Translations under genes and position numbers: made by a program | Origin: Actinacidiphila oryziradicis | Lineage (GTDB): Bacteria > Actinomycetota > Actinomycetes > Streptomycetales > Streptomycetaceae | Assembly (NCBI RefSeq): GCF_005047355.1 | Contig: NZ_SUMC01000002.1 | Span: 62,001-126,000, forward strand | DNA: 64,000 bases | Reading direction: 5' to 3' | Shown here: piece after piece, positions 48,657-59,408 of the stretch | Numbering within the stretch: the first letter of the stretch is position 1 | How the letters are laid out: each line of letters starts with the position of its first letter | Notes under the pieces: generated by a model | The model's input: the letters and a program-made list of their open reading frames with translations, nothing else | Told to the model about the DNA's origin: nothing | The model's database searches: none

Positions 48657-49969
48657 CAGCGGAGGAACCCTTCGTAATTACGCTGCTGGAGCTGGCTCTC
48701 GATCTGCTTCACCGTCTCCAGACCCACACCCACGATGATCAGGATGCTGGTTCCGCCGAACGGGAAGTTACCGGTCGCATTGAAAAGCACCAGCGCCACA
48801 GTGGGCACCAGCGCAATCAGTCCCAGGTACATCGCTCCCGGCCACGTGATCCTGTTGAGCACGTAGCTGAGGTACTCCGCGGTGGGGCGGCCGGCCCGGA
48901 TGCCCGGGATGAACCCACCATACTTCTTCATGTTGTCGGCCACTTCTTCGGGGTTGAAGGAGATGGCGACGTAGAAGAAGGCGAAGAAGACGATCAGCAA
49001 AAAGTACGTAGCGATGTAAATCGGGTGATCGCCCTTCACCATGTTGTCCCGGATCCAGTTCGCCCAGCTCGCCGTGGACCCGCTGAACTGCACCAGCAGT
49101 GACGGAATGTAGAGCAGCGACGACGCGAAGATGACGGGAATCACACCCGCCTGGTTCACCTTCAACGGGATGTATGTGGACGTACCACCGTAGGACCGGC
49201 GGCCGACCATTCGCTTCGCGTACTGCACGGGAATGCGGCGCTGAGCCTGCTCGACGAAGACCACCAGGGCCACCATCGCCAGGCCGACCGCGATCACCGC
49301 GAAGAACTCGACCCAGCCACCGGCGATCTTGCCGGACTTCTTGATGGCCCACAGCTGGGTGGGGAAGCCGGCCGCGATCGACAGGAACATCAGGATCGAC
49401 ATGCCGTTGCCGATACCGCGGTCGGTGATCAGCTCACCCAGCCACATGATCATCGCGGTACCCGAGGTCATCGTGACGACCATGGTGATCGTGGTGAAGA
49501 TCGACTGGTTCGGGATGATCTGGCTCGCCACGGTGCAGTTGCCGAAGAGGCTGCCGCTACGAGCGGTGGCCACCAGGCCGGTGCCCTGCAGGACCGCGAG
49601 CGCGACCGTGAGGTAACGCGTGTACTGCGTGATCTTCGTGGTGCCGGCCTGACCCTCCTTCTTGAGGGCCTCCAGGCGAGGGATCACCACGGTCAGCAGC
49701 TGCAGGATGATGCTCGCCGTGATGTACGGCATGATCCCAAGCGCGAAGATGGTCAGCTGGAGCAGTGCGCCGCCGCTGAACAGGTTCACCAGACCGAAGA
49801 GGCCGCCGCTGCCGCCGACCTCGGTGACACAGGTCTGGACAGCCTTGTAGTCGACCCCCGGTACGGGGATGTGCGAGCCCAGGCGGAACAGCAGCATGAT
49901 GCCCAGCGTGAACAGCAGCTTCTTGCGCAGGTCGGGCGTCCTGAACGCCCGGGCGAACGCGGTGAGCAC
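48656..49969 (-). CDS. secY: Preprotein translocase subunit SecY
   Basis: Channel of the Sec translocon in the cytoplasmic membrane. It has 437 residues with ten hydrophobic helices. LFTLGIMLLFRLGSHIPVPG is near the N-terminus, then the plug region FSGGALLQLTIFALGIMPYI and the cytoplasmic loop RRIPVQYAKRMVGRRSYGG. It is the last spc gene, but a 663-bp spacer separates it from rplO where a few hundred bases at most are usual, and that spacer contains a gene remnant. Confidence 0.97.
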   Translation of the reverse strand: MLTAFARAFRTPDLRKKLLFTLGIMLLFRLGSHIPVPGVDYKAVQTCVTEVGGSGGLFGLVNLFSGGALLQLTIFALGIMPYITASIILQLLTVVIPRLEALKKEGQAGTTKITQYTRYLTVALAVLQGTGLVATARSGSLFGNCTVASQIIPNQSIFTTITMVVTMTSGTAMIMWLGELITDRGIGNGMSILMFLSIAAGFPTQLWAIKKSGKIAGGWVEFFAVIAVGLAMVALVVFVEQAQRRIPVQYAKRMVGRRSYGGTSTYIPLKVNQAGVIPVIFASSLLYIPSLLVQFSGSTASWANWIRDNMVKGDHPIYIATYFLLIVFFAFFYVAISFNPEEVADNMKKYGGFIPGIRAGRPTAEYLSYVLNRITWPGAMYLGLIALVPTVALVLFNATGNFPFGGTSILIIVGVGLETVKQIESQLQQRNYEGFLR

Positions 49970-50086
49970 GGTGCCTCCTGCGACCCCCGCGTCATGCGCA
50001 GGGGGTAACGGTCTCGGTTATCGAAAAGGATTCAGCCGGGACCCGCGGCAGGGCAGACCCCCGCGCAAGGTAACAGCTAGGACACC

Positions 50087-50503
50087 CTACCGGGCCCGAC
50101 AGCCTGTGAGGAACATATGGCGGCCATCACTAATTCCACGCGGCCCGGTTACCCCCCCAAACAGCCTCGCCTGCCCACTGTCGGACACGCACATATAGGG
50201 CCATCTGACCCCCGCGAACGACTGCCGAAAGGTCAGCTGGCCGCGAAGGGCCAGAGGACGTCGGCCGGCCGCCCCGTTCACGCTGGTGATGGCTCGCCCG
50301 CAGACCAGCTTGTCCGGGTGCTCGTTCAACTGGCTCGCGGTGGCCTACAGATGGGCCTTGGCAGCTCCGATGGTGCCTTGCCGGTAGATCGCCGCCGTCA
50401 GGGGGGAGCCGCCGCAGGACAGGGCGGCCGTGGTGAAGCCGTCGGCGATTGGCTCCCGGTCGGCGAGGAAGACGATCCAGCGTTCCCAGTCCGCGCCGCC
50501 CAC
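50087..50503 (-). pseudogene. Unknown gene broken by an in-frame TAG, between rplO and secY
   Basis: One frame keeps coding-like GC at third positions from a GTG at 50501-50503 to 50087. It reads VGGADWERWIVFLADREPIA, ...AALSCGGSPLTAAIYRQGTI, GAAKAHL, then TAG (50345-50347), then ATASQLNEHPDKLVCGRAIT, ...RRPLALRGQLTFRQS, GVRWPYMCVSDSG. The last 100 bp lose the third-position bias. I do not recognise the family. The in-frame amber and lack of a ribosome-binding site suggest a pseudogene; the alternative is two small genes, the second starting with TTG at 50329. Confidence 0.45.
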
Positions 50504-50632
50504 GCGTGAGCATGGCAATCTCCAACCTCCAGTGGATTCGCCAGTACGCCTTCCGAGGCAACCAGCACAAAAAGAGAGGGGCCGGGCCTTCCTCACGGAA
50601 GTCCCGGCCCCCCTCTTCGTACGGTGTACCGA

Positions 50633-51088
50633 CTAGATGAGCTCGGTAACAGTGCCGCCGGCAGCGGCGATCTTCTCCTTGGCGGAGCCGGAGACCGCGT
50701 CAACGGTCACCTGCAGCGCCACGGAGACCTCGCCGGTGCCAAGCACCTTGACGAGCTGGTTCTTACGGACCGCACCCTTGGCGACCAGGTCCGCGACCGT
50801 GACGTCACCACCCTCGGGGTAGAGGGTGGCGAGCTTGTCCAGGTTGACGACCTGGTACTCGGTGCGGAACGGGTTCTTGAAGCCCTTGAGCTTCGGCAGA
50901 CGCATGTGGAGGGGCATCTGCCCACCCTCGAAGCGCGCCGGAACCTGGTAGCGGGCCTTGGTGCCCTTGGTGCCACGACCGGCCGTCTTGCCCTTGGACG
51001 CCTCGCCACGACCCACGCGGGTCTTGGCGGTCTTGGCGCCCGGGGCCGGACGGAGGTTGTGGATCTTGATCGGGTTCTCAGCACCCAT
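50633..51088 (-). CDS. rplO: 50S ribosomal protein L15
   Basis: Late-assembling large-subunit protein. It has 151 residues: the [21 protein letters not shown]-terminus, [15 protein letters not shown], then [20 protein letters not shown]. It follows rpmD by 2 bp. Confidence 0.97.
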   Translation of the reverse strand: MGAENPIKIHNLRPAPGAKTAKTRVGRGEASKGKTAGRGTKGTKARYQVPARFEGGQMPLHMRLPKLKGFKNPFRTEYQVVNLDKLATLYPEGGDVTVADLVAKGAVRKNQLVKVLGTGEVSVALQVTVDAVSGSAKEKIAAAGGTVTELI

Positions 51089-51090
51089 GA

Positions 51091-51273
51091 TCAGTCGACC
51101 TCCTCAACCGTGACGAGGTGGCGGACGGTCTGGACCATGCCGCGGATCTCCGGCCGGTCCTCCTTGACCACAACGTCGTGCATACGCTTGAGACCGAGCG
51201 AACGCAGAGTGTCACGGTGGTTCTGCTTGCTACCGATGTAGGACTTCGTCTGCGTGACCTTGAGGCGAGCCAT
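51091..51273 (-). CDS. rpmD: 50S ribosomal protein L30
   Basis: 60 residues: [20 protein letters not shown] and [20 protein letters not shown] are diagnostic. The rpsE stop and its ATG share a base (TAATG), so translation is coupled. Confidence 0.96.
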   Translation of the reverse strand: MARLKVTQTKSYIGSKQNHRDTLRSLGLKRMHDVVVKEDRPEIRGMVQTVRHLVTVEEVD

Positions 51274-51878
51274 TACGCACCCACCCCGGCACGAGCACGC
51301 AGCAGAGCTGCGGGCGCGACGTCCTCCAGCGGCAGGCCGCGGCGGGCAGCGATCTCCTCGGGCCGCTGAAGGCCCTGGAGCGCGGCCACCGTGGCGTGCA
51401 CGATGTTGATCGCGTTCGACGACCCGAGCGACTTCGACAGGATGTCGTGAACGCCGGCGCACTCCAGAACGGCGCGCACCGGGCCACCCGCGATCACGCC
51501 GGTACCGGGGGAAGCCGGCTTCAGCATGACCACGCCCGCGGCCTTCTCACCCTGGATCGGGTGCGGGATGGTGCCCTGGATACGGGGGACCTTGAAGAAG
51601 TGCTTCTTGGCCTCCTCAACACCCTTGGCGATGGCGGCCGGCACCTCCTTGGCCTTGCCGTAACCGACGCCGACGGTGCCGTCACCATCGCCCACCACGA
51701 CCAGCGCGGTGAAGCTGAAGCGACGACCACCCTTCACAACCTTGGCGACGCGGTTGATCGCGACAACGCGCTCGACGTAGGCGGTCTTCTCGGCCTGCTG
51801 GCCACCGTCCCGCCGGTCCTTGCGTTCCCGCCGCTCGCCGCCACCGGCACCGCTTCCGCGGCGCTGGGGTCCAGGCAT
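51273..51878 (-). CDS. rpsE: 30S ribosomal protein S5
   Basis: Decoding-fidelity protein with S4. It has 201 residues. A basic Gly/Arg N-terminal extension ([20 protein letters not shown]) precedes the double-stranded RNA-binding domain ([20 protein letters not shown]), followed by [14 protein letters not shown] and [13 protein letters not shown]. Coupled to rpmD. Confidence 0.97.
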   Translation of the reverse strand: MPGPQRRGSGAGGGERRERKDRRDGGQQAEKTAYVERVVAINRVAKVVKGGRRFSFTALVVVGDGDGTVGVGYGKAKEVPAAIAKGVEEAKKHFFKVPRIQGTIPHPIQGEKAAGVVMLKPASPGTGVIAGGPVRAVLECAGVHDILSKSLGSSNAINIVHATVAALQGLQRPEEIAARRGLPLEDVAPAALLRARAGVGA

Positions 51879-51921
51879 TGTAATTACCTCTCTTCGTTGC
51901 TTCCGCTAGCTACGAGCGGAC

Positions 51922-52305
51922 TCAGAACTTGAGCCCGGCTTCGCGGGCGGCGTCCGCCAGGGCGGCAATGCGCCCGGCGTACTGGTTGCCGCCACGGTCG
52001 AATACGACAACCTCGACGCCTGCAGCCTTGGCACGCTCGGCCACGAGCTGGCCGACCTGCTTCGACAGCGCCGTCTTGTCGCCTTCGCCGCCGCGGATGG
52101 ACGTGTCGAGAGTCGACGCCGACGCGAGCGTGTGGCCCGCGATGTCGTCGATGACCTGCGCCACGATGTTCCGGTTGGACCGGGTCACGACCAGACGCGG
52201 ACGCTCGGGGGTACCCGAGATGCGCTTCCGGACGCGGATGTGGCGGCGCTTGAGAGCGGCGCCCTTGTAGGCCTTGCCCTTGGCAATCTTTACACCGTAT
52301 GCCAT
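51922..52305 (-). CDS. rplR: 50S ribosomal protein L18
   Basis: 5S rRNA-binding protein, 127 residues. [20 protein letters not shown] and the C-terminal [20 protein letters not shown] are family blocks. It starts 2 bp after the rplF stop. Confidence 0.97.
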   Translation of the reverse strand: MAYGVKIAKGKAYKGAALKRRHIRVRKRISGTPERPRLVVTRSNRNIVAQVIDDIAGHTLASASTLDTSIRGGEGDKTALSKQVGQLVAERAKAAGVEVVVFDRGGNQYAGRIAALADAAREAGLKF

Positions 52306-52307
52306 GG

Positions 52308-52847
52308 CTACTTACCAGCCTTTCCGACCTTGCGGCGGATGACTTCGCCCGCGTACTTAACGCCCTTGGCCTTGTACGGGTCGGGCTTCCGCAGCTTGCG
52401 GATGTTCGCGGCGACCTCGCCGACCTTCTGCTTGTCGATGCCCTCGACGCTGAACTTCGTCGGGTTCTCGACCTTGAAGGAGATGCCCTCAGGGGCCTCG
52501 ACGAGAACAGGGTGGCTGAAGCCCAGCGCGAACTCCAGGTTGGAACCCTTCGCCTGGACGCGGTAGCCGACACCGCTGATCTCGAGCGCCTTGCTGTAAC
52601 CCGCGGTCACGCCGGTGATCATGTTCGCCACCAGAGTGCGCGACAGGCCGTGCAGGGCCTTCGAAACACGCTCGTCGTTCGGGCGGGTGACCAGCAGCGT
52701 GCCGTCCTCGCCCTTAGCGATGTCGATGGGTGCGGCAATGGTGTGGGAAAGGGAGCCCTTGGGACCCTTCACCGCGACCGTGCGGCCATCGATGGTGACG
52801 TCCACGCCGGCGGGAACCGGGATGGGCAGCTTGCCGATGCGCGACAT
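52308..52847 (-). CDS. rplF: 50S ribosomal protein L6
   Basis: 179 residues with two tandem L6 folds: [28 protein letters not shown], and the second-domain signature [19 protein letters not shown]. It lies near the sarcin-ricin loop in the ribosome. Preceded by GGAGG. Confidence 0.97.
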   Translation of the reverse strand: MSRIGKLPIPVPAGVDVTIDGRTVAVKGPKGSLSHTIAAPIDIAKGEDGTLLVTRPNDERVSKALHGLSRTLVANMITGVTAGYSKALEISGVGYRVQAKGSNLEFALGFSHPVLVEAPEGISFKVENPTKFSVEGIDKQKVGEVAANIRKLRKPDPYKAKGVKYAGEVIRRKVGKAGK

Positions 52848-52868
52848 TGCTTTACCTCCGTTTCCCGA

Positions 52869-53267
52869 TTACCAGACGTAAGCGAGGACTTCCCCGCCTA
52901 CACCCTTCTTGGCAGCCTGCTGGCCGGTGAGCAGCCCATGGGACGTGGAGATGATCGCCACGCCCAGGCCGCCGAGCACCTTCGGCAGGTTGGTGGACTT
53001 TGCGTAGACCCGCAGGCCCGGCTTGCTGATGCGCTTGATGCCGGCGATCGAACGCTCACGGTTCGGGCCGAACTTCAGCTCGAGGATGAGGTTCTTGCCG
53101 ACCTCGGCGTCCTCGACCTTCCAGCCGGTGATGTAGCCCTCCTGCTGGAGGATCTCCGCGATGTGGGACTTGATCTTGCTGAACGGCATCGCGACATCGT
53201 CGTGGTACGCCGAGTTCGCGTTACGCAGACGGGTCAGCATGTCTGCGATGGGGTCTGTCATGGTCAT
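52869..53267 (-). CDS. rpsH: 30S ribosomal protein S8
   Basis: 16S rRNA central-domain binder, 132 residues. [20 protein letters not shown] and the C-terminal [20 protein letters not shown] are characteristic. A 252-bp spacer containing a hairpin separates it from rpsN, so it may have its own control point. Confidence 0.97.
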   Translation of the reverse strand: MTMTDPIADMLTRLRNANSAYHDDVAMPFSKIKSHIAEILQQEGYITGWKVEDAEVGKNLILELKFGPNRERSIAGIKRISKPGLRVYAKSTNLPKVLGGLGVAIISTSHGLLTGQQAAKKGVGGEVLAYVW

Positions 53268-53385
53268 GAGTTGGCCCTAGGCCTCTCTCGCCGGGGTTTC
53301 CTATCTGCGCCATCCCTCTCCCCGAACACCAATGGTGTCGGGACGGGTGCGGCACGGGGACCTACGGCGTAGTAAGCGACTTCTG

Positions 53386-53410
53386 GCGGGCTGTGTGTTG
53401 GACAGCCCGC
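53386..53410 (-). promoter_or_regulatory. Hairpin in the rpsN-rpsH spacer
   Basis: GCGGGCTGT/ACAGCCCGC, a 9-bp stem with a 7-nt loop, in an unusually long 252-bp spacer within the spc operon. It could be an attenuator, a processing site or the leader of an internal promoter. Nothing else is visible in 53268-53519. Confidence 0.4.
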
Positions 53411-53519
53411 GTGCGGTCATGGGCGACAGGCGCCCAACCCTTCCACCTTACGGGATGAAGAGCTGGGCCCCTGCCACCCAGATGCTTACCGAGAGCCCTG
53501 ATAATCCCTGAAAAGAGAT

Positions 53520-53705
53520 TTACCAGGAGCTCTTGGTCACGCCCGGCAGCTCGCCGCGGTGGGCCATCTCGCGAAGGCACACACGGCAGAGGCCGAACTT
53601 GCGGTAGACGGAGTGGGGACGACCGCAGCGCTGGCAGCGGTTGTAGGCACGGACCGCAAACTTGGGCTTGCGGGCGGCCTTGGCAATGAGAGCCTTCTTC
53701 GCCAC
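53520..53705 (-). CDS. rpsN: 30S ribosomal protein S14, zinc type
   Basis: 61 residues (type Z). Zinc ligands Cys24, Cys27, Cys40 and Cys43 (CQRC and CRVC) are all present. The C-terminus is [12 protein letters not shown]. The long zinc-free S14 paralogue, if any, lies elsewhere. It follows rplE by 3 bp. Confidence 0.97.
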   Translation of the reverse strand: MAKKALIAKAARKPKFAVRAYNRCQRCGRPHSVYRKFGLCRVCLREMAHRGELPGVTKSSW

Positions 53706-53708
53706 GGC

Positions 53709-54266
53709 TCACGCCTCCTTGAACGGGAAGCCGAGGTGACGAAGGAGCGCACGGCCCTCAGCGTCATTGGTCGCCGTGGTAACCACGGTGATGTCCATAC
53801 CCCGGACGCGGTCGATCTTGTCCTGGTCGATCTCGTGGAACATGACCTGCTCCGTGAGACCGAAGGTGTAGTTGCCACGGCCGTCGAACTGCTTCGGCGA
53901 CAGACCGCGGAAGTCGCGGATGCGCGGAAGCGCCAGCGACAGCGTGCGGTCCAGGAACTCCCACATGCGGTCCCCGCGAAGGGTGACGTGGGCGCCGATC
54001 GGCTGGCCCTCGCGCAGCTTGAACTGCGCGATGGACTTACGGGCCTTGGTGACGGACGGCTTCTGACCGGTGATCGTGGAGAGGTCCTTGATGGCGCCCT
54101 CGATCAGCTTGGAGTCGCGGGCGGCGTCGCCCACACCCATGTTGACCACGATCTTGACGAGGCCGGGGATCTGCATGACGTTCTCGTAGGAGAACTCCTC
54201 ACGCAGCTTGCCCGCGATTTCCTCGCGGTAGCGCTGCTTGAGGCGCGGCTGGGTGGTGGTAGTCAT
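53709..54266 (-). CDS. rplE: 50S ribosomal protein L5
   Basis: 5S rRNA-associated protein, 185 residues. [20 protein letters not shown] and [15 protein letters not shown] lie near the N-terminus, with [20 protein letters not shown] further on. Its start overlaps the rplX stop by one base. Confidence 0.97.
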   Translation of the reverse strand: MTTTTQPRLKQRYREEIAGKLREEFSYENVMQIPGLVKIVVNMGVGDAARDSKLIEGAIKDLSTITGQKPSVTKARKSIAQFKLREGQPIGAHVTLRGDRMWEFLDRTLSLALPRIRDFRGLSPKQFDGRGNYTFGLTEQVMFHEIDQDKIDRVRGMDITVVTTATNDAEGRALLRHLGFPFKEA

Positions 54267-54589
54267 CAGATGTCCTCACCAGTCCGCTTGGCAACGCGGA
54301 CCTTTTTGCCCTCGTCGTCGAAACGGAACCCGACGCGAGTGACGACCTTCTTGCCGTCCTTCTCCACCACCAGCTGAACGTTGCTGACGTGGATCGGGGC
54401 CTCGGTCGTGATGATGCCGCCGGTCTGGGAACCACGAGCCGTCTGACCGGCCTTGGTGTGCTTCTTGACCCGGTTGACACCCTCGACCAGGACGCGGTCG
54501 TCAGTGGGGTAGGCCACGATGACCTTGCCCTGCTTGCCCTTGTCCTTACCGGTGATGACCTGGACCAGGTCGCCCTTCTTGATCTTCAT
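54266..54589 (-). CDS. rplX: 50S ribosomal protein L24
   Basis: 107-residue KOW-domain protein initiating large-subunit assembly: [20 protein letters not shown] then [20 protein letters not shown]. It starts 3 bp after the rplN stop. Confidence 0.97.
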   Translation of the reverse strand: MKIKKGDLVQVITGKDKGKQGKVIVAYPTDDRVLVEGVNRVKKHTKAGQTARGSQTGGIITTEAPIHVSNVQLVVEKDGKKVVTRVGFRFDDEGKKVRVAKRTGEDI

Positions 54590-54592
54590 CGG

Positions 54593-54961
54593 TTACAGCA
54601 CCTCCGGCGCGAGAGAAACGATCTTCATAAACTTCTTCTCGCGCAGCTCGCGGCCCACCGGGCCGAAGATGCGGGTACCGCGGGGGTCGCCGTCGTTCTT
54701 GAGGATCACGGCGGCGTTCTCGTCGAAGCGGATGTACGAGCCATCCGCGCGGCGGCGCTCCTTGACGGTCCGGACGATGACCGCCTTGACGACCTCGCCC
54801 TTCTTCACGTTGCCACCGGGGATCGCGTCCTTGACGGTGGCGACGATGACGTCACCGATTCCCGCGTAGCGGCGGCCCGAGCCACCGAGAACACGGATGC
54901 AAAGAATTTCCTTCGCACCGGTGTTGTCGGCGATCCGAAGCCGCGACTCCTGCTGGATCAC
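54593..54961 (-). CDS. rplN: 50S ribosomal protein L14
   Basis: 122 residues. [20 protein letters not shown] and [20 protein letters not shown] are highly conserved. It contacts the 30S subunit at bridge B8. A 106-bp spacer separates it from rpsQ. Confidence 0.97.
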   Translation of the reverse strand: MIQQESRLRIADNTGAKEILCIRVLGGSGRRYAGIGDVIVATVKDAIPGGNVKKGEVVKAVIVRTVKERRRADGSYIRFDENAAVILKNDGDPRGTRIFGPVGRELREKKFMKIVSLAPEVL

Positions 54962-55067
54962 GTCTATCTCCTGATTGTCGCGTCGGTTCCCGGCGGGGGT
55001 TCGGACCTAGATACGAACCCCACGCCGAGCCTGACGGAACGGTCCTGAGGGGAAAGCCCCTCAGGGA

Positions 55068-55352
55068 TTACTTGGCCTTCTCGAGGATCTCGACGACGCG
55101 CCAGCGCTTCGTCGCGGACAGCGGCCGGGTCTCCATGAGGAGGACACGGTCGCCGATGCCCGCAGCGTTCTGCTCGTCGTGCGCCTTGAGCTTGTTGGTG
55201 CGGCGGATGACCTTGCCATAGAGGGCGTGCTTCACACGGTCCTCGACGGCGACCACTACGGTCTTGTCCATCTTGTCGCTGACGACAAGGCCCTCGCGGG
55301 TCTTGCGGTCGCCGCGCTGCTCGCTGGTCTCAGTCACAGTCTTCTCGCTCAT
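55068..55352 (-). CDS. rpsQ: 30S ribosomal protein S17
   Basis: 94-residue OB-fold 16S rRNA binder. An acidic N-terminal extension precedes the core [40 protein letters not shown] follows. Its start overlaps the rpmC stop by one base. Confidence 0.97.
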   Translation of the reverse strand: MSEKTVTETSEQRGDRKTREGLVVSDKMDKTVVVAVEDRVKHALYGKVIRRTNKLKAHDEQNAAGIGDRVLLMETRPLSATKRWRVVEILEKAK

Positions 55353-55582
55353 CAGACGCTCTCGCTCTCCACCGTCTCGATGCCGAGCTCACGCTCACGC
55401 ATCAGGGTGTAGATCCGGGCGATGTCCTTGCGGACGATCTTGAGCCGGGTGTTGTTCTCGAGCTGGCCGGTGGCCGCCTGGAAACGGAGGTTGAACAGCT
55501 CCTCCTTGGCCTCGCGCAGCTTGCCGAGGAGACCCTCGTCATCCAGCTCGCGCAGCTCTGCCGTCTTGGTGCCGGCCGCCAT
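55352..55582 (-). CDS. rpmC: 50S ribosomal protein L29
   Basis: 76 residues, two helices. [20 protein letters not shown] and [20 protein letters not shown] are the family signature. It lies near the exit tunnel and is coupled to rplP (one-base overlap). Confidence 0.97.
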   Translation of the reverse strand: MAAGTKTAELRELDDEGLLGKLREAKEELFNLRFQAATGQLENNTRLKIVRKDIARIYTLMRERELGIETVESESV

Positions 55583-56001
55583 TACGACTCACCTGCCTCG
55601 CGCCGGATGATCCGGCACTTCATCGGAAGCTTGTGGGCGGCGCGGGTCAGCGCCTCCTTGGCTACCTTTTCGTTCGGGAAGGACAGCTCGAACATCACCC
55701 GGCCGGGGTGGACGTTCGCGATCCACCACTCCGGAGAACCTTTACCGGAACCCATGCGGGTTTCGGCCGGCTTCTTCGTCAGCGGACGGTCCGGGTAGAT
55801 GTTGATCCAGACCTTGCCGCCACGGCGGATGTGACGGGTGATGGCGATACGAGCGGACTCGATCTGCCGGTTCGTCACATACGCCGGGGTGACGGCCTGA
55901 ATGCCGTACTCGCCGAACGCCAGCTCGGTGCCACCCTTGGCCATACCGCGACGGCTCGGGTGGTGCTGCTTACGGTGCTTGACCCGACGGGGGATCAGCA
56001 T
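55582..56001 (-). CDS. rplP: 50S ribosomal protein L16
   Basis: 139 residues: [20 protein letters not shown], then [20 protein letters not shown] and the [20 protein letters not shown] loop near the A-site tRNA. 5 bp after rpsC. Confidence 0.97.
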   Translation of the reverse strand: MLIPRRVKHRKQHHPSRRGMAKGGTELAFGEYGIQAVTPAYVTNRQIESARIAITRHIRRGGKVWINIYPDRPLTKKPAETRMGSGKGSPEWWIANVHPGRVMFELSFPNEKVAKEALTRAAHKLPMKCRIIRREAGES

Positions 56002-56006
56002 GACTG

Positions 56007-56849
56007 TCAGGCCTCCGTTCCAGGGGTCTCCGGGCTCGCGGCCTCAGCGGTCACGGCCTCGGCCTTGGGGGCCTGAGGAGCGTCACCCTGGGGACGACGG
56101 GCACGGCCGCCGCGCTCGCCACCGCGGCGCTGCGGACGGTCGTTGCCGCCGCCGCCACCGCCGCCGCCACGGGCCGGGCGGTTGCCGGCGCGGGCAGCGG
56201 CGTTGTCGGCGCGGACCTCGGCGATGTTCTTGACATCGCCCTTGTAGATCCAGACCTTCACGCCGATCCGGCCGAAGGTGGTCTTGGCCTCGAAGAAGCC
56301 GTAGTCCACGTTGGCACGGAGCGTGTGCAGGGGCACACGGCCCTCGCGGTAGAACTCCGAGCGGGACATCTCCGCGCCGCCGAGACGGCCACCACACTGG
56401 ATCTTGATGCCCTTGGCGCCGGCCTTCATGGTGCTCTGCATGCTCTTGCGCATCGCACGACGGAAGGAGACGCGGGAGGAGAGCTGCTCGGCGACGGCCT
56501 GGGCCACCAGCTGAGCGTCGACCTCGGGGTTCTTGACCTCGAGGATGTTCAGCTGCACCTGCTTGCCGGTGAGCTTCTCCAGCTCGCCGCGGATACGGTC
56601 GGCCTCCGCGCCGCGACGGCCGATGACGATGCCCGGCCGGGCGGTGTGGATGTCGACGCGGACGCGGTCACGGGTGCGCTCGATCTCAACCTTCGAGATG
56701 CCGGCCCGCTCCATGCCCTTCGTCATCATCCTGCGGATGGCGACGTCTTCCTTGACGTAGTCCTTGTACAGCTTGTCGGCGTACCACCGGGACTTGAAGT
56801 CCGTGGTGATGCCGAGCCGGAACCCATGCGGGTTAACCTTCTGGCCCAT
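56007..56849 (-). CDS. rpsC: 30S ribosomal protein S3
   Basis: mRNA-entry-tunnel protein, 280 residues. The N-terminal KH domain carries the [22 protein letters not shown]-binding loop; the C-terminal domain follows. A long low-complexity Gly/Arg tail (about residues 215-280), with a run of eight Gly, is longer than in E. coli S3 and typical of high-GC actinobacteria. Overlaps the rplV stop by one base. Confidence 0.97.
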   Translation of the reverse strand: MGQKVNPHGFRLGITTDFKSRWYADKLYKDYVKEDVAIRRMMTKGMERAGISKVEIERTRDRVRVDIHTARPGIVIGRRGAEADRIRGELEKLTGKQVQLNILEVKNPEVDAQLVAQAVAEQLSSRVSFRRAMRKSMQSTMKAGAKGIKIQCGGRLGGAEMSRSEFYREGRVPLHTLRANVDYGFFEAKTTFGRIGVKVWIYKGDVKNIAEVRADNAAARAGNRPARGGGGGGGGNDRPQRRGGERGGRARRPQGDAPQAPKAEAVTAEAASPETPGTEA

Positions 56850-57196
56850 TACCGGGTCCCTTCCTTGCTGGAGACGACCACGGTGATGTGGCTGGTCCGC
56901 TTGCGGATCCGGTAGGCGCGGCCCTGGGCGCGCGGCCGGAACCGCTTCAGGGTCGGGCCCTCGTCCACGAACGCCTCGCTGATGAACAGCGACTGGGCGT
57001 CCGTGTGGTCGTAGTTGTGCGCGGCGTTGGCAATGGCGCTGTCCAGCACCTTGCCCACCGGCACGCTCGCGGCCTGCGGGGCGAAACGCAGGACCGCCTG
57101 AGCCTCCGTGGCGTCGAGGCCACGGATGAGGTCCACCACGCGGCGGGCCTTCATGGGCGTGACGCGGATGTACCGCGCCTGGGCCCTGGCTTCCAT
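56849..57196 (-). CDS. rplV: 50S ribosomal protein L22
   Basis: 115 residues lining the exit tunnel. [20 protein letters not shown] and [20 protein letters not shown] are diagnostic. The ATG at 57196 has AAGGG 8 nt upstream; an in-frame ATG at 57220 is the alternative start. Confidence 0.96.
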   Translation of the reverse strand: MEARAQARYIRVTPMKARRVVDLIRGLDATEAQAVLRFAPQAASVPVGKVLDSAIANAAHNYDHTDAQSLFISEAFVDEGPTLKRFRPRAQGRAYRIRKRTSHITVVVSSKEGTR

Positions 57197-57239
57197 GGTT
57201 GTCCCTTCGGTGTCAGTCATAGTCTTCGCACTCCGCCGA

Positions 57240-57521
57240 TCAGCGACGCCGCGTCTTGCGGTCGTCCTTCTCGTGGCCGCGGAAGGTGCGGGTCGGCGCG
57301 AACTCGCCGAGCTTGTGGCCGACCATCGACTCGGTGACAAACACCGGGACGTGCTTACGGCCGTCATGCACCGCGATCGTGTGGCCCAGCATCGCCGGGA
57401 TGATCATCGAGCGGCGGGACCAGGTCTTGATGACGTTGTGGGTGCCTGCATCGTTCTGTACGTCCACCTTTTTGACCAGGTGGTCGTCGACGAAGGGCCC
57501 TTTCTTCAGACTGCGCGGCAT
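57240..57521 (-). CDS. rpsS: 30S ribosomal protein S19
   Basis: 93 residues: [40 protein letters not shown] and [20 protein letters not shown]. It contacts A-site tRNA with S13. 12 bp after rplB. Confidence 0.97.
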   Translation of the reverse strand: MPRSLKKGPFVDDHLVKKVDVQNDAGTHNVIKTWSRRSMIIPAMLGHTIAVHDGRKHVPVFVTESMVGHKLGEFAPTRTFRGHEKDDRKTRRR

Positions 57522-57533
57522 CTAAACCTGCTC

Positions 57534-58370
57534 CTAGCGCTTCTTGTTCGTCTTGCGGCGGCGGACGATGTACTTGTTGCTGGCCTTCTTCGGCGAGCGA
57601 GTACGACCCTCCTTCTGGCCCCACGGGCTGACCGGGTGGCGGCCACCGGAGGTCTTGCCCTCACCACCACCGTGCGGGTGGTCAACAGGGTTCATCGCGA
57701 CACCGCGGACGGTCGGGCGGACGCCCTTCCAGCGCATACGGCCGGCCTTACCCCAGTTGATGTTCGACTGCTCGGCGTTGCCGACCTCGCCAACAGTGGC
57801 GCGGCAGCGGACGTCGACCATGCGGACTTCACCGGACGGCATACGCAGGCTCGCGAACGAGCCCTCCTTCGCCAGCAGCTGGACGGAAGAACCCGCACTG
57901 CGGGCGATCTTCGCGCCGCCGCCGGGGCGCAGCTCGATGGCGTGGACGGTCGTACCCACCGGGATGTTGCGCAGCGGGAGGTTGTTGCCCGGCTTGATGT
58001 CGGCGCCAGGGCCGTTCTCAATCCGGTCGCCCTGGCCGAGCTTGGCCGGGGCAAGGATGTAGCGCTTCTCGCCGTCCGCGTAATGCAGCAGCGCGATGCG
58101 AGCGGTGCGGTTGGGGTCGTACTCGATGTGCGCGACCTTGGCCGGCACGCCGTCCTTGTCGTGACGACGGAAGTCGATCACTCGGAAGGCGCGCTTGTGG
58201 CCACCGCCCTGGTGACGAACGGTCACACGACCGGCGTTGTTACGGCCGCCCTTGCTGTGCAGAGGGCGGACCAGCGACTTCTCCGGCGTGGACCGCGTGA
58301 TCTCGACGAAGTCGGCGACGCTGGAGCCACGACGGCCCGGCGTCGTCGGCTTGTACTTGCGGATACCCAT
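57534..58370 (-). CDS. rplB: 50S ribosomal protein L2
   Basis: Needed for subunit association and peptidyl transfer. It has 278 residues: [40 protein letters not shown], and the C-terminal [20 protein letters not shown] with the conserved His near the peptidyl-transferase centre. Confidence 0.97.
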   Translation of the reverse strand: MGIRKYKPTTPGRRGSSVADFVEITRSTPEKSLVRPLHSKGGRNNAGRVTVRHQGGGHKRAFRVIDFRRHDKDGVPAKVAHIEYDPNRTARIALLHYADGEKRYILAPAKLGQGDRIENGPGADIKPGNNLPLRNIPVGTTVHAIELRPGGGAKIARSAGSSVQLLAKEGSFASLRMPSGEVRMVDVRCRATVGEVGNAEQSNINWGKAGRMRWKGVRPTVRGVAMNPVDHPHGGGEGKTSGGRHPVSPWGQKEGRTRSPKKASNKYIVRRRKTNKKR

Positions 58371-58418
58371 TTCTCAGTCCTCGGAAAGTTCCGGACTTCT
58401 GAACGACTCCGGCCTCCG

Positions 58419-58751
58419 TTAGGAGACCGGGCCGCCGAAGATGTCGATGCGGTCGCCCTCGGCGAGGGTCACGATGGCGCGCTTGGTGTCCTTGCGCTTG
58501 CCGAAACCAGACTTGGTCCGCTTGCGCTTACCCTGCCGGTTGATCGTGTTGACCCCGGTGACCTTGACCGAGAAGACCGCCTCGACGGCCTGCTTGATCT
58601 GGGTCTTGTTGCTACCCGGCGCGACGATGAACGTGTACTTGTTCTCGTCGAGCAGCGCGTAGCTCTTCTCGGAAACCACCGGCTTGACCAGGATGTCACG
58701 GTGGTCCGTGTAGGTCTTGCTGGTGACGACCGCTGCAGTGGTCTCGCTCAT
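58419..58751 (-). CDS. rplW: 50S ribosomal protein L23
   Basis: Exit-tunnel protein and docking site for trigger factor and SRP. It has 110 residues: [40 protein letters not shown]. The ATG at 58751 overlaps the rplD stop (ATGA); upstream in-frame sequence belongs to rplD in another frame. Confidence 0.96.
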   Translation of the reverse strand: MSETTAAVVTSKTYTDHRDILVKPVVSEKSYALLDENKYTFIVAPGSNKTQIKQAVEAVFSVKVTGVNTINRQGKRKRTKSGFGKRKDTKRAIVTLAEGDRIDIFGGPVS

Positions 58752-59404
58752 CAGGCGTCGCTCCCTTCGAGCTCGGCCTCGGCGGCGGCACCGGTGAAGC
58801 GGTCGAAGGCGTCCTTCGTGAAGACCACGTCGTCGGAGACGAGCACGTCGTACGTGTTCAGCTGGCCGGCCTCCAGGATGTGCACCTGGGGCAGGTTGCG
58901 GGCGGACAGCCACGCGGCCTCGTCAGCACGCTCGACGACCAGGAGCACGTGCTTGCGCTCGCTGATCTTGCCGAGGAGGCTCTTGGCGGCCTTCGTCGAC
59001 GGGGCATCGCCCTCGATGACGCCGGTCACGACGTGGATGCGGTTGTGACGCGCCCGGTCGGTCAGAGCGCCCTTGAGGGCGGCCTTGACCATCTTCTTCG
59101 GCGTCCGCTGCGAGTAGTCACGCGGCTTGGGACCGTGGACGACGCCACCGCCGACGAACTGCGGAGCGCGGGTCGAACCCTGACGGGCGCGGCCGGTGCC
59201 CTTCTGACGGTACGGCTTCTTGCCACCACCACGGACTTCGCCACGGCGCTTGGTGCTGTGCGTGCCCTGACGGGCCGCGGCAAGCTGCGCCACGACGACC
59301 TGGTGGATCAGCGGGATGCTGACCTTGGCGTCGAAGATCTCAGCCGGGAGCTCAAGGCTGCCGGTCGTGTCGCCGGCGGGCGACAGAATGTCAATGGTGC
59401 TCAT
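58751..59404 (-). CDS. rplD: 50S ribosomal protein L4
   Basis: 217 residues. The extended tunnel loop carries [20 protein letters not shown] and [20 protein letters not shown]. In E. coli L4 is the autoregulator of the S10 operon; whether this holds here is not shown. 4 bp after rplC. Confidence 0.97.
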   Translation of the reverse strand: MSTIDILSPAGDTTGSLELPAEIFDAKVSIPLIHQVVVAQLAAARQGTHSTKRRGEVRGGGKKPYRQKGTGRARQGSTRAPQFVGGGVVHGPKPRDYSQRTPKKMVKAALKGALTDRARHNRIHVVTGVIEGDAPSTKAAKSLLGKISERKHVLLVVERADEAAWLSARNLPQVHILEAGQLNTYDVLVSDDVVFTKDAFDRFTGAAAEAELEGSDA

Positions 59405-59408
59405 ATCC

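Noticed and set aside
50345-50347. TAG as a recoded codon (pyrrolysine)
   Set aside because: TAG is used as an ordinary stop in bldM, glmM and other genes here and no recoding genes are seen; decay is simpler.
57108-59048. 646-codon plus-strand open frame
   Set aside because: Antisense to rpsS, rplB, rplW and rplD; a shadow of conserved ribosomal genes.
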